A stretch of 64,000 nt of DNA from NCBI GenBank assembly GCA_963676165.1, contig OY781043.1, positions 3,658,001-3,722,000 on the forward strand. The letters run 5' to 3'. This DNA comes from JAQIBY01 sp963676165 (GTDB lineage: Bacteria; Bacteroidota; Bacteroidia; Bacteroidales; ML635J-15). The notes under the pieces were generated by a model. The model made no database searches. It was not told the DNA's origin and worked only from the letters and a program-made list of their open reading frames with translations. A program made the position numbers and the translations under genes. Below, in pieces: positions 18,745 through 28,316 of this stretch. How positions within the stretch are numbered: the first letter of the stretch is position 1; each line of letters begins with the position of its first letter.

Positions 18745-19700
18745 AATATTTTTCATTGAGGGTTATTGACATTATTTGTTTTTCTGTCATTTGGTTTACA
18801 CTTGTTGCCAACCAATCTTTTACGTTTTTCATCGTTTCAAAAGTGTGATTTTTGAACCTTGATTTGATGTGTTGCCATATTGAATGAACCCCTGCATTGT
18901 CAATAACCACAATTTTATATTCTGTCTCACGATGTTTGGAAAAAGCCTGTAGGTAAGCCTCAAATATTTTGGTGTCTGTACCATTGATTTCCCATACAAA
19001 CGAATCTCCATTTACCGGAGAGTAACTGCTGTACAGATAAGTGTTTTTAAAAGCATGTTGATATTTGACTATCGGCTTAATCCCTTTGGCGGTAAGATAT
19101 TTGCCTATATGTGTCATTAATCCGAAACGGCTTTCATCCTGGAAGTACAGGTTTATCCCTGAATACTTATCATTATCCAGACTAATTCTAAGGTCGTTGA
19201 ATGTCTCTGGCAGTTTTAAAAAAGGATTCGATAGCCTGTTCATCTTTTTTGTAATGGGATTTCCTGGGGCTTTTCAGCTTCGTTTTAAAATGGGTAATTA
19301 AGTATTTTCTTAACCAATGGTATTTTATTGAAACATTGAATTTTTCTTCAACCCATTGTTGCGCTTCCCAATAGCCTAAAAACGGGGAGTCTGGGCTATT
19401 GAGCTTAGCTTCCAGCGCGTCATGGATCTCGGGGGTGATGATTTTTGACGCTCTGATTTGCGGTTCGTTTGATATTAATGATATGATCCCTTCTGTCCTG
19501 TATTGTGCTAACCAACGTTCTTGGGTGCGGATGTGGACTCCTAGGTGGTTGGCCAGATCTTGTCGGGTTTTAAACTTAGATGTTTTTAAGTGGATTAAGC
19601 AATCCACTCGTTTTTGTTTTGACAAAGTAGGCTGTTTTAACCTTAATTTTTTTAGTTCCGGAAGGCTTTCTTTTATATTAAATTGTACTGGGTTTTTCAT
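18731..19700 (-). pseudogene. IS630 transposase, copy 2, split and internally deleted
   Basis: The N-terminal part (ATG at 19700, stop at 19188) carries a helix-turn-helix (RQDLANHLGVHIRTQERWL). The C-terminal part (to 18731) has NLYFQDESRFGL and VVIDNAGVHS, the first two catalytic acids. The frames meet at the T6A4 run 19214-19223, where skipping one base gives AIESFLKLPETFNDLR. Compared with copy 1, about 27 residues are missing in frame after NAGVHS, including PPYSPELNPCEK with the last catalytic Glu. The C-terminus ends ...EKYLIPI because the terminal repeat of copy 1 replaces the original tail. The gene cannot make an active transposase. Confidence 0.85.
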
Positions 19701-19749
19701 GCCTAAATATACCAATTATCTGCGGCATATCAAAGTTAAATTGGTATTA
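18731..19749 (-). mobile_element. IS630-family insertion sequence, copy 2 (inactive, left end lost)
   Basis: The right end TTAAATTGGTATTA (19736-19749) matches the end of copy 1 and finishes in TA. No proper left end is found; instead the transposase gene runs into the right end of copy 1 at 18731-18744. I see no remainder of its tail on the far side of copy 1 (17500-17614), so part of it has been lost. Confidence 0.7.
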
Positions 19750-19972
19750 GTTAAATATAATTAAAACCTTGCTTTCTTGCAAATTTTTAAGCCTTTTCTT
19801 ACGTCGAACTCACGTTATTAAGGTTATTAGACAGTCTGGCGTGGTGGCGAAAATTTTCTGCTCAATGTCTTGCTAAGCAATGGATGCGCGAAAGAATGCG
19901 AGGCTTTGAGCCTAGAAAATGTCGTGTCATTGTGTGTTCGCATACTTGCGAAAAAACTCCTGTCTCTGCCAC
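19750..19972. other. Short region with several small palindromes
   Basis: No gene is seen. Within 150 bases there are several hairpin-capable words: TTGCTAAGCAA, AGGCT-ttg-AGCCT, TTCGCA-tact-TGCGAA (followed by six A), and ATTTTCT paired with AGAAAAT. They lie just beyond the stop codon of the minus-strand PorU-like gene and may form a structured 3' end or terminator on that strand (TTCGCA stem preceded by T6). Confidence 0.4.
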
Positions 19973-22900
19973 TTATCTCATTAAGTACATCTTACCGATT
20001 TCTTGTTTGAAATAGTTATCTGCTTCGTTTGAGCGATGTTCAATGTTTTCGCCTTGAATCTTTGTTTTCACACGATAGAAATACACACCGTTTGCCAGTT
20101 GGTCGCCATACATATCAGTTCCGTCCCACGCATATTCTGTGATGTTTCTACCAATATGAATCGGACCAAGTTCATTTTGATCAATTACTTTCACCAATTT
20201 GCCTGTGACAGTATATATTTCAATGCGAATTTCGTCTGGAACAACAGAGCCCGTGAGCTCGAAAACAAAACGTGTTGAGCTCGAAAATGGATTGGGATAA
20301 TTCAGTATATGAGTGATACTAGATTGTGTAATCACTTCAAAACTGATGGTAAAATCGTAATCTCCAGATTCATTTCCAGAGGCATCAGTCGCCTGAACTC
20401 TGAGTTGGTACATTCCATCTTCATCAAATTCTGGGCGATAATCAATCCGGAATTTATTTTCTGGCAGGACTCCTGGCGTCCACTTTAGCACTTCATTTCC
20501 AAGACTATCTCTAAAGAAAATCCGTTTTTCTGTCCCAGTGTTTAAATTGGTGAGATAGACTCTAAATAAGGACGTATCATTCAATGCTAAATATGGGTTT
20601 TCATCGTTAAGACTGATGAGAATTTCGGGTTTTGCAGAAACAATATCACCATCGAGAATACGAACACCATCAAAGGTAACATCCAATATAGGATTTTCTT
20701 CATCTCCCTCAACGACAAAGAAATACTGAGCAATATTGTTAAAGTGGTATTGCTCTGCTTGATCATAATTGCCACTTTCTGTTGTTGGATTGTATTCTAC
20801 CCAAATGGAATTTAAACCGTGCAAATCAATGGTGTTGAGTGTGATGGTATCGATTAAAATATCACCTGCAGGGTGAGGTCTTAATCGTCGTGACTCCAAA
20901 TCAATCACCTCATTATCATCTGTTTGCAACCAGTATTTAACAAGCATTGAATCCATTCCATGCATACTGATATTCTCTGTTGCTAGCGCAAACTCAAAGT
21001 TTTCACCTTTCAAAACCGTATCTCCACTGATGTAAAATCCAGCTTGAGGATTAATGGCTGTTTCTGGAATACCTGTATGCCTGAGCTGCCATTTGTCAAT
21101 TTGACCAGGAGTTTTGACTGAATCGTCTTGTGTACGGAAACGCAATTTTAGATATGGATATTCAGACGCTGAGATTACTTCATTAAGCATATATACTTCG
21201 TAAGTTGGAGGCAAAATGGTATCAATAGGACTTTCCTCGAGGCTAACAGGATCATAAGCTAGAATTTCGAGTTGTGATTCATCATGATCCGGGTCATCTT
21301 CACTGTTTTGCATCCAGTGCAGGGAGCTCCAATTGTTGGATGGACCAATGACAGTGCTGCTAATTGTTCCATAATTGAAAGCAGAAAATAAGTCATAATA
21401 AAAATCGATTTCTTCTTCAGGATAATCGGCCACCACTTCTTCCGCAACAGATGGATTCCCCTTCTGACAGAAGAAAATATAAGGAATGTCATTAGAGACG
21501 GTTCGGATTTCTGTAGCTCCTAAGCTTTCAAACGTAGTATATAACTCTTCAGGCCAGCTTTCGAAGTATCCATCTTCCCAGGAATAAACGAGAATATAAT
21601 GTCCATCAGGCACATGATTAATTAACATGTCATTCATAGCACCCATTGTCTCTTCATTAAAATCATCAGCACTTCCCGTACTGAATACAAAAAACGACCC
21701 TGGTGAACCTTGAGTAGAACATTTGGGATAATTTCTATGTCCAAAATCTTCATAATCTGATGACCATCCACGCAATTCAACAGGGTCTATGACTACGACA
21801 ATCATAGCGGGTGGTGTATGACAACATCCAACGTCACCTAAACCATCCCCAATGACACCGTCAATAGCCCAAAGAACATCAGAAAAAGTTTGTGTCCAGA
21901 GAATACCTTGATTGTGAACATGCAACTCTCTAGCAGTTTCAACATAGGTATAATCTCTTGTATCACGATTATAATTGATGAAATCGTAATCGTCTTTTTT
22001 GAATTGGAAAAAGTGAGCTTGTGACCATCCTTCCTCTCCCGGAATATAGATAAATGAACTCTCATTCCACTGAATAGAATCTGGATTTGGATGCGATGCC
22101 GCCACTTGCCAATAATACACAGTATTGTTGTCTAAACTCGTAGGTGGAGTCCACTCTACCACACCTCCCGGAGATGTTACCGTTCCTGAATACAGAGGGG
22201 CGCCAAGATTAGAGTTGAACAAATCTGTTGTGTCCATTTCAAAGAAATATTCCATCTCAGTCGCAAAAGGCATTCCTGTTGATGCTTTCAATGTCGGTGT
22301 AGCATCAGGATAAATTGCATATTCGTATGGGTAAATTGGGAAAAGTCGACTGGAGCTAATAAGAAAGTTCAAATCAATATTATTGTTCAGCTCATTCATT
22401 TCTTCAATTTCATCGTAATAATCCAAACGGATACTTAGTTGATTTAAACCTGGACCTTTTTCAGTGTTAACTGGCAATTTGAAAGTAATCGTGTCACGAT
22501 AATAAGAGTAAGTTCTTGCAATATCAAGACTTTCCATACTATTATCTGGGTAACGACGCTCAACATGCACCAAAAAACTATCTTGAAATGCTCTACCAAT
22601 GTTACGAACTGTTAAGTGCACTAAAAAACTATCCAGCACAGTCGTAATTTCTTCGGGATCAAACTGGATATCATTACTTTCTACAATTAAATCAGGTAGA
22701 TCAGCATGATTTAACATAATAGCCGGGTCTCCATGCAATGTCATTTCATGACATGTTGCTTCCAATTGAATATTTGTTGTACTTACAAATTGAGATTCCA
22801 CAATGGCTTGTTTCTGTTGATATCCCAATGGAGTACCGTAATTTTTATACGCCATTTGTTCGTATAAATTCTCCGTGTAAACATTTAGGTAAGATGGTAA

Positions 22901-24982
22901 ACCCTGACCAACACTCGCCATAAAAGCAATGGCTCCACGATTAGGAATAAGTACCCAATCTTCACTTGTACTTGTGGTATATTGCGTATGAATATTACCT
23001 GAGTAGCAGGAGTTTGCCAGCATGAAAGGATATCTGTCCTGGTTGTTGTAATTCTCAGGAAAATCAATGTTTTGATCAAATCCACTTGTGGAAGCATGCC
23101 CAAAGAAACACATCATAGAAACACCATTGTCTATTAAATCGCGCACAGAATCAGATGTTGTAATTTGAATAGGAGCTGAGCTATTTTTCAAGAAAGTATG
23201 TACATAGCCACCATACAAAGTGTCTTCTATAATTTCCTCATAATCTGACAAGTAACTAGCAAATGTCTGTTGTTCAGTCGCAGTTGCGCCACCACCAAAA
23301 TGTAAAATATTTTTCATCCATTCATCCACAGTATTGGACTCATACACTGTCAATTTATCCAGATAATCAAGAATTTGTTGCTCATTGGTTACAGCCAACC
23401 TTCCTGTTGGAACAAGGGGCTCAAAACCTGTCCCTTCCAATCCTGCTGTAATTAAAACATCACTGGGAGGATTTCCAAAGCTTGGGACTAAATTATTCGC
23501 ATAATAGCTTGTGTTATTTCGTGCTGTTGCACTGTTAATGCCTTTCCCTATGATAAAAAGAAACTCAGGCACTCGTGATGTTTCATTGATTATATCCTGA
23601 ATAAGTTGACGAACTGCATAAGGATGCTTACTCACTCCATACATATATTGATTATAAAGCTCTTCAATATTATAAATTGCAGCATCATGACCTGTGGAAT
23701 TTCTGTATGCTTGATATTGTTCCGCACCATTCATTAGCCTTGGGTGAGTAATAATGAGATATTTTGCTGTTGGATACACCGATAAATAATCAGTGAACTT
23801 ACCACTTTCGGTTACAGGTTTTAAGTCGGTGATTTCAATAAGTCCGTTCTGATTGCATAGTAGCATGTGGCGATCTTCTCCATTGTTTTCAGCCAAAACC
23901 TTAAAAAGACTACCGTCTGCAGTCGCCATTCTGCGTTGATGTTGATCTAAATCGTACAAATAAACCGATGATCCGCCATTGAAATTTGAAATCTCCAAAT
24001 AGTCTTTTGTACCAGTACCAGGAGGTAAAATGAACTCAAAAGCATCTAATCCTTCGAAATCGAAGCTGTGTGCATAGCGGATATCAATATAAGAAGCTCT
24101 GTTGTAATCGTTATAGCTTGGATTTTGCACATCATTAGAAGAAAACACAAAGCTAATTTGTTCTGGTATAGATGCAGCTGATATCTGAATTTGTTCACGT
24201 ACAAACTCATAACCGTAATAAATTTCATCAATTCGCGTGGCTCCTAAAAAATCCACTTTTAATTGATGAGGAATATAAGAAATGAAATCTTCGTTCGGTG
24301 TTCCGGCAGCTGCAATTTCTATGATGGCATCTGGTCCACTACTACTAGCTGAAGCAGTTGAAATTGTTTTTGTTATGGGAGCGTCTTCTTCAATACGACT
24401 AGCATCTAACCACGATTCTCCTTCAGTGTAAAGGCATCTTGTGGAAGCACCATAATATTTTCCTGTATAGTTTTCTCTGACATGCTTAATGCAATAAGGT
24501 GCTAAATTGGAGGTGTGTGGAGTAAAATCGTTATCAATAATATTCTCAATCCGCCGATTATTGATGGATGTATTGTATGTTAGAAAATAAACTGAAGTAT
24601 CTGTAAATAAGCTATGATCAGGATTCAAACAATTTTCTGGATCGTCCCAAAGGACAGTATCTTGATAGCCTCGGTTTCGTTTCCCGTAAAACTCAATATA
24701 GCCTGTAGGATCAAAAATTCCATTGGTGCCTTCTCCACGGATGTAAATGTATTGTTCCTCTCCTTGATAAAAGAGCTGAATTTTTCGCGGATCAATTTCA
24801 TTTGCAGGAAATCCACTATTGACAAGAATTTGATATGGGATTCGATGAATACCATCTTGAACAACCTGAACCTGATAATAGGTCTGATCATAGTTAATCC
24901 ATTCGTTTCCAACTGACTGTGCATTGATGGACAGTGGTAAAAACATCAACAATATAATGGCAATATGAAAGATCTGCTTCAT
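19973..24982 (-). CDS. Type IX secretion C25 peptidase, PorU2-like
   Basis: A 1669-residue secreted protein with a signal peptide (MKQIFHIAIILLMFLPLSIN). After a beta-rich N-terminal part, residues about 400-760 form a gingipain-type (C25) cysteine peptidase domain with His629 in CFFGHAST and Cys659 in LANSCYSG. Several Ig-like and CARDB-like domains follow, and the end is a FlgD-like Ig domain (YPNPFSSSTRFVFELTG to ANGVYFYRVK) instead of a standard sorting domain. PorU is the sortase that cleaves type IX cargo and attaches it at the cell surface; the long form with this tail fits the PorU2 type. It starts nine bases after the PorV2-like gene, so both are made together. Confidence 0.8.
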   Translation of the reverse strand: MKQIFHIAIILLMFLPLSINAQSVGNEWINYDQTYYQVQVVQDGIHRIPYQILVNSGFPANEIDPRKIQLFYQGEEQYIYIRGEGTNGIFDPTGYIEFYGKRNRGYQDTVLWDDPENCLNPDHSLFTDTSVYFLTYNTSINNRRIENIIDNDFTPHTSNLAPYCIKHVRENYTGKYYGASTRCLYTEGESWLDASRIEEDAPITKTISTASASSSGPDAIIEIAAAGTPNEDFISYIPHQLKVDFLGATRIDEIYYGYEFVREQIQISAASIPEQISFVFSSNDVQNPSYNDYNRASYIDIRYAHSFDFEGLDAFEFILPPGTGTKDYLEISNFNGGSSVYLYDLDQHQRRMATADGSLFKVLAENNGEDRHMLLCNQNGLIEITDLKPVTESGKFTDYLSVYPTAKYLIITHPRLMNGAEQYQAYRNSTGHDAAIYNIEELYNQYMYGVSKHPYAVRQLIQDIINETSRVPEFLFIIGKGINSATARNNTSYYANNLVPSFGNPPSDVLITAGLEGTGFEPLVPTGRLAVTNEQQILDYLDKLTVYESNTVDEWMKNILHFGGGATATEQQTFASYLSDYEEIIEDTLYGGYVHTFLKNSSAPIQITTSDSVRDLIDNGVSMMCFFGHASTSGFDQNIDFPENYNNQDRYPFMLANSCYSGNIHTQYTTSTSEDWVLIPNRGAIAFMASVGQGLPSYLNVYTENLYEQMAYKNYGTPLGYQQKQAIVESQFVSTTNIQLEATCHEMTLHGDPAIMLNHADLPDLIVESNDIQFDPEEITTVLDSFLVHLTVRNIGRAFQDSFLVHVERRYPDNSMESLDIARTYSYYRDTITFKLPVNTEKGPGLNQLSIRLDYYDEIEEMNELNNNIDLNFLISSSRLFPIYPYEYAIYPDATPTLKASTGMPFATEMEYFFEMDTTDLFNSNLGAPLYSGTVTSPGGVVEWTPPTSLDNNTVYYWQVAASHPNPDSIQWNESSFIYIPGEEGWSQAHFFQFKKDDYDFINYNRDTRDYTYVETARELHVHNQGILWTQTFSDVLWAIDGVIGDGLGDVGCCHTPPAMIVVVIDPVELRGWSSDYEDFGHRNYPKCSTQGSPGSFFVFSTGSADDFNEETMGAMNDMLINHVPDGHYILVYSWEDGYFESWPEELYTTFESLGATEIRTVSNDIPYIFFCQKGNPSVAEEVVADYPEEEIDFYYDLFSAFNYGTISSTVIGPSNNWSSLHWMQNSEDDPDHDESQLEILAYDPVSLEESPIDTILPPTYEVYMLNEVISASEYPYLKLRFRTQDDSVKTPGQIDKWQLRHTGIPETAINPQAGFYISGDTVLKGENFEFALATENISMHGMDSMLVKYWLQTDDNEVIDLESRRLRPHPAGDILIDTITLNTIDLHGLNSIWVEYNPTTESGNYDQAEQYHFNNIAQYFFVVEGDEENPILDVTFDGVRILDGDIVSAKPEILISLNDENPYLALNDTSLFRVYLTNLNTGTEKRIFFRDSLGNEVLKWTPGVLPENKFRIDYRPEFDEDGMYQLRVQATDASGNESGDYDFTISFEVITQSSITHILNYPNPFSSSTRFVFELTGSVVPDEIRIEIYTVTGKLVKVIDQNELGPIHIGRNITEYAWDGTDMYGDQLANGVYFYRVKTKIQGENIEHRSNEADNYFKQEIGKMYLMR

Positions 24983-24991
24983 GCTAACAAC

Positions 24992-26095
24992 TTATTCGGT
25001 TTCTAAACGACTGCTTGATTGGCTCATTTGTTTTGTACTAAAACGGTATCTTAGGCTAAAAACATGAGAATAAAAGTTCTCATCGCTTCCTAAATTTGAC
25101 AAGGCATAATCTATGCTAAGACCTCTAAAATGAATGCCAGCACCTAAATTTGTTTGTATTCGCCAAGATGTTTCATCATCAGCTAATGGAATTTGCTGCA
25201 TATTACCTAAGCCAGCTCTCAAAAAGACTTTCTTGTTGTAATTAAGCTCTAATCCGGCACGTGGGTCAATGCTTAGAAGGTTTGTTTTCAGCAAAGTATT
25301 GCGTTTTCCATCAAATGTGTTAAACAAATCAACTGCAAGCAGGGCTCCAAATTTATCAATGATTTGAAACTCTCTTGATGCTGCTATGGTCAAACTTGGA
25401 AGAGTAATTTCCATCGAATTTTCAGGTAAAATGTTACCGGTTTGAGTCCATGTCTCTTCAAGCAAATCGGTATTGAATGACCATGCATTGAATGTGGATG
25501 TTACATCTCTGGCAGTTGCTGCAAAATTCCATTTATTTAGTTGATATCGTCCTGACACATCAAAACCAAAACCCCAGGCACCGCCGAAATCGCCAGCGGT
25601 ACGTCGAATAATTTTTACGTTACCACCAACACTTAAATTTTCAATGTTTAGTGCTCTAGCATAGGACAAAAGGACTGCAAGATCAGCTGCTGAGAAGGAG
25701 GATAATCTGTCATATCGTATGTTTCCATCGCTGTCAATTAAATCCAAAGTATTGGGAATATCATCCACTCCAAAACGAATAAATGAAGCACCAATGACAT
25801 TTTTTTTATCAATGCGATAAGCAAGACCTCCGAAATCATAACTTGCCACTCCAGCAAAATACTCAGCATGCATAAGTCCAAGTTCCATGTCATTATCCAG
25901 ACCAATTAGGGAGGCAGAATTCCAATACATACCATTGATATTGTCGGAAGTTGATGTAACAGCACCAGACATTCCGAGTGCACGTGCACCAACCCCAATA
26001 TTTAAAAATTCATTGGAATATTTGGGTGCTGTTTGAGCATTTACAGAGTAAAAACCTAGCAGCAATAGCCATACAATGAGTGACGTTTTCTTCAT
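24992..26095 (-). CDS. PorV/PorQ-type outer-membrane protein, PorV2-like
   Basis: A 367-residue outer-membrane beta-barrel of the FadL-like PorV/PorQ family, with a signal peptide (MKKTSLIVWLLLLGFYSVNAQ). The family signature NIGVGARALGMSGAVTS near the mature N-terminus and the MYWNSASL motif are clear. PorV acts as a shuttle that carries type IX cargo to the PorU sortase. The frame stays open to 26272, but a -7 box at 26143-26150 lies inside that extension and the signal peptide begins at 26095, which decides the start. It forms an operon with the PorU2-like gene. Confidence 0.85.
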   Translation of the reverse strand: MKKTSLIVWLLLLGFYSVNAQTAPKYSNEFLNIGVGARALGMSGAVTSTSDNINGMYWNSASLIGLDNDMELGLMHAEYFAGVASYDFGGLAYRIDKKNVIGASFIRFGVDDIPNTLDLIDSDGNIRYDRLSSFSAADLAVLLSYARALNIENLSVGGNVKIIRRTAGDFGGAWGFGFDVSGRYQLNKWNFAATARDVTSTFNAWSFNTDLLEETWTQTGNILPENSMEITLPSLTIAASREFQIIDKFGALLAVDLFNTFDGKRNTLLKTNLLSIDPRAGLELNYNKKVFLRAGLGNMQQIPLADDETSWRIQTNLGAGIHFRGLSIDYALSNLGSDENFYSHVFSLRYRFSTKQMSQSSSRLETE

Positions 26096-26142
26096 TTCTT
26101 TCTGTTTACTTGTCCGAGAAATCGCTATTTTAATCGGATAAT

Positions 26143-26150
26143 CAAATATA
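26143..26150 (-). promoter_or_regulatory. -7 box of the PorV2/PorU2 operon
   Basis: On the minus strand TATATTTG matches TAnnTTTG. A start of transcription near 26137 gives a leader of about 40 bases to the ATG at 26095. No strong -33 element is seen. Confidence 0.55.
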
Positions 26151-26337
26151 CAAAAAAAACCATCGGAGAAAGAAAAGGTTTGATTAGGCTGTAGAGGGGA
26201 GAAGTTCAGTGGGTAACAGTGCCTGAATAGTGCTACGAAGCAATCCTGACGCATGTTCAGACCGCGGGACATTGAGCAGAAAAAACTTTAAATCTTCCCC
26301 TCTTATGTCGGTCGACTATTTTGTGCGAACTTCAAAC

Positions 26338-27279
26338 CTATACCTCTCTCAGCGTTTTTCCATTAAGCCATGATTCAATGTTTTCGAATACAATGGCGAT
26401 GCGTTTTTGCATTGCTTCATGGGTTGCATAAGCGATATGAGGCATGAGTAAACAGTTGGGTGCATCTATCAAAGGATGGTCTTGTGGTAAGGGTGGCTCA
26501 ACTTCATAAATATCAAAGGCTGCACCTGCTATTTTCTGATTAATTAAAGCCTGTTTTAATGCTGGCATATCTACCACCAGACCACGGGCACAATTGATTA
26601 GAATTGCGTTGGATTTCATGTTTTGGAAAGCTTCCGCACCAAACATTCCTTTAGTTTGCTCGGTTAACGGAACATACAAACTTATGATATCAGATTCTTT
26701 GATGATTTCATCTATAGTGGCATAGGTCCAGTATTCTCCATCCGCTTGGCGGCGGTTATTTCCCAGCACTTTGCAACCAAATCCTTGAAAAATACGTGCT
26801 GCAACTGTTCCAATTTGGCCAGTTCCAACAATACCAACAGTTTTTCCGCTTAATTCAGTTCCTGTTAGTCCATTTCTTCCCATGAATTGACGCGTTTGCT
26901 GATCTGCTGTCGGAATGTCTCGCAGAAGGCTTAAAACCATGCCAACAGACAGTTCTGCCACCGATTCATTGGAATAACCTGCGGCATTACTCACTTGTAT
27001 ACCTCGAGATTTACAATAATCTAAATCAATATGATCAGTTCCTGAAAATGCTGCTACAAGATATTTTAATTGTTTCCAATTTTCCATGAGGGATTTCGGA
27101 ACCGGAATGTTGCTGATGATTAGTACATCTGCATCTGAACCTCGCTTGGCAAGTTCTTTAGGGTCTTCATTGCGGTCAGGATAGATGATTAACTCGTGAC
27201 CTTTGTCCTGATACATATTTGTCCATTTCTGAGCTTGGTCTGCTTCGATATTAATCGGTTCAAGGAATACAATTTTCAT
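26338..27279 (-). CDS. D-isomer-specific 2-hydroxyacid dehydrogenase
   Basis: A 313-residue NAD-dependent cytoplasmic enzyme of the phosphoglycerate dehydrogenase/hydroxypyruvate reductase superfamily. The Rossmann loop is GIVGTGQIGTVAARIF. The catalytic Arg is in INCARGLVVD, the Glu in DIYEVEPPLP, and the His in LMPHIAYAT. It lacks the C-terminal ACT domain of SerA, so glycerate, lactate or another 2-keto acid is more likely the substrate. Its start overlaps the stop of the sirtuin gene by four bases (ATGA), so the pair is translationally coupled. Confidence 0.92.
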   Translation of the reverse strand: MKIVFLEPINIEADQAQKWTNMYQDKGHELIIYPDRNEDPKELAKRGSDADVLIISNIPVPKSLMENWKQLKYLVAAFSGTDHIDLDYCKSRGIQVSNAAGYSNESVAELSVGMVLSLLRDIPTADQQTRQFMGRNGLTGTELSGKTVGIVGTGQIGTVAARIFQGFGCKVLGNNRRQADGEYWTYATIDEIIKESDIISLYVPLTEQTKGMFGAEAFQNMKSNAILINCARGLVVDMPALKQALINQKIAGAAFDIYEVEPPLPQDHPLIDAPNCLLMPHIAYATHEAMQKRIAIVFENIESWLNGKTLREV

Positions 27280-28022
27280 AACTTTTGATTTAAAATATGG
27301 TTTATTTCAGACAAAATTTCTCCCGCTTTTCCTTGGAGAAAAATATCGCTGATAGAATGTGTAAATTGACTCTCTTCAGTGTTAATTTCAATAATTTTCG
27401 CTCCATTTTTTTTTGCTTCATAGGGGATGTAGCTTGCCGGAATGATTTCACCACTTGTTCCAACAACTAGAAATACATCCGACTGAATAGCTTCTTCAAT
27501 TGAGCGTGAACCTGCTGGTTCCGGGATATTTTCTCCAAAGAAAATAAAATCTGGTTTTAGGAGCTTACCACAGGATGGACAGATTGGAGGTGTATCAGTG
27601 AGTTTGAGCGCATTAACTGGTGTAATTTTTCCGCAATCTACGCATACAAACTGTCGTGCGTTTCCATGATATTCCAGTACATTCTGACTTCCGGCTTCTT
27701 GGTGCAAATTGTCAATATTTTGAGTGATAATGGTTTTAATAATGCCTTTGCTTTCCCAATCGGCAAGTATTTGGTGGGCAGAATTAGGTTTTGCGCTACC
27801 AAAGAAATCAAAGAATAAGCGCTTAATAACAGGCCAACTTTCATGGCTTGCATAATGATATCTTGTCAGATCCAAAATCATGGGATCATAATCCGCCCAT
27901 AAACCACCTTCGCCACGAAAAGGAGGGATACCACTTTCAACGGAAATTCCTGCCCCTGTAAAAGCAATGGCATATTTCGCCTGATAAAATATTTCGGCTG
28001 TTTTATGGATGATTTCTTTCAA
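27276..28022 (-). CDS. Sir2 family NAD-dependent protein deacylase
   Basis: A 248-residue sirtuin that removes acyl groups from lysines while consuming NAD. Visible signatures are the NAD loop GAGISVESGIPPFRG, the catalytic ITQNIDNLHQEAGS with His in EYHGNARQF, and two zinc Cys pairs (FVCVDCGK and PICPSCGK). VVGTSGEIIPAS and IEINTEESQF are the later NAD contacts. It is the first gene of a pair with the dehydrogenase, and nadB lies a few kilobases away on the same strand. The deacylation type (acetyl, succinyl) cannot be fixed from these motifs. Confidence 0.94.
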   Translation of the reverse strand: MKEIIHKTAEIFYQAKYAIAFTGAGISVESGIPPFRGEGGLWADYDPMILDLTRYHYASHESWPVIKRLFFDFFGSAKPNSAHQILADWESKGIIKTIITQNIDNLHQEAGSQNVLEYHGNARQFVCVDCGKITPVNALKLTDTPPICPSCGKLLKPDFIFFGENIPEPAGSRSIEEAIQSDVFLVVGTSGEIIPASYIPYEAKKNGAKIIEINTEESQFTHSISDIFLQGKAGEILSEINHILNQKL

Positions 28023-28316
28023 AATTGAAGATTTTCTGTAAAAATAGCATTTCCAAATGAGAAAAGGCGGTCATTTTTGCAATATTCCAAGCATGAACTG
28101 ATATATTGTTCAGCAGAGAAACCTTATGAATAGGCTGGCATTTATTTTATTATGCCAATTTCATATGAATGATGATGTGATTTTTACAGTGCTAATTTTT
28201 GGTAAAAATGACTTGGAAATGTAACAAATTAATAAATTGATGTGATAGATGAAATATGAAAAGTCTTGTAGAGTTGAATTTGAGGTTTTTGATATGATAA
28301 GAAATCTTAAATTCCT

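Noticed and set aside
17624..19749. A composite transposon formed by the two IS630 copies
   Set aside because: The copies are directly adjacent with no cargo between them, and both transposases are dead.
26096..26272. N-terminal extension of the PorV2-like protein
   Set aside because: It would place 59 residues ahead of a clear signal peptide and contains the promoter box at 26143-26150.
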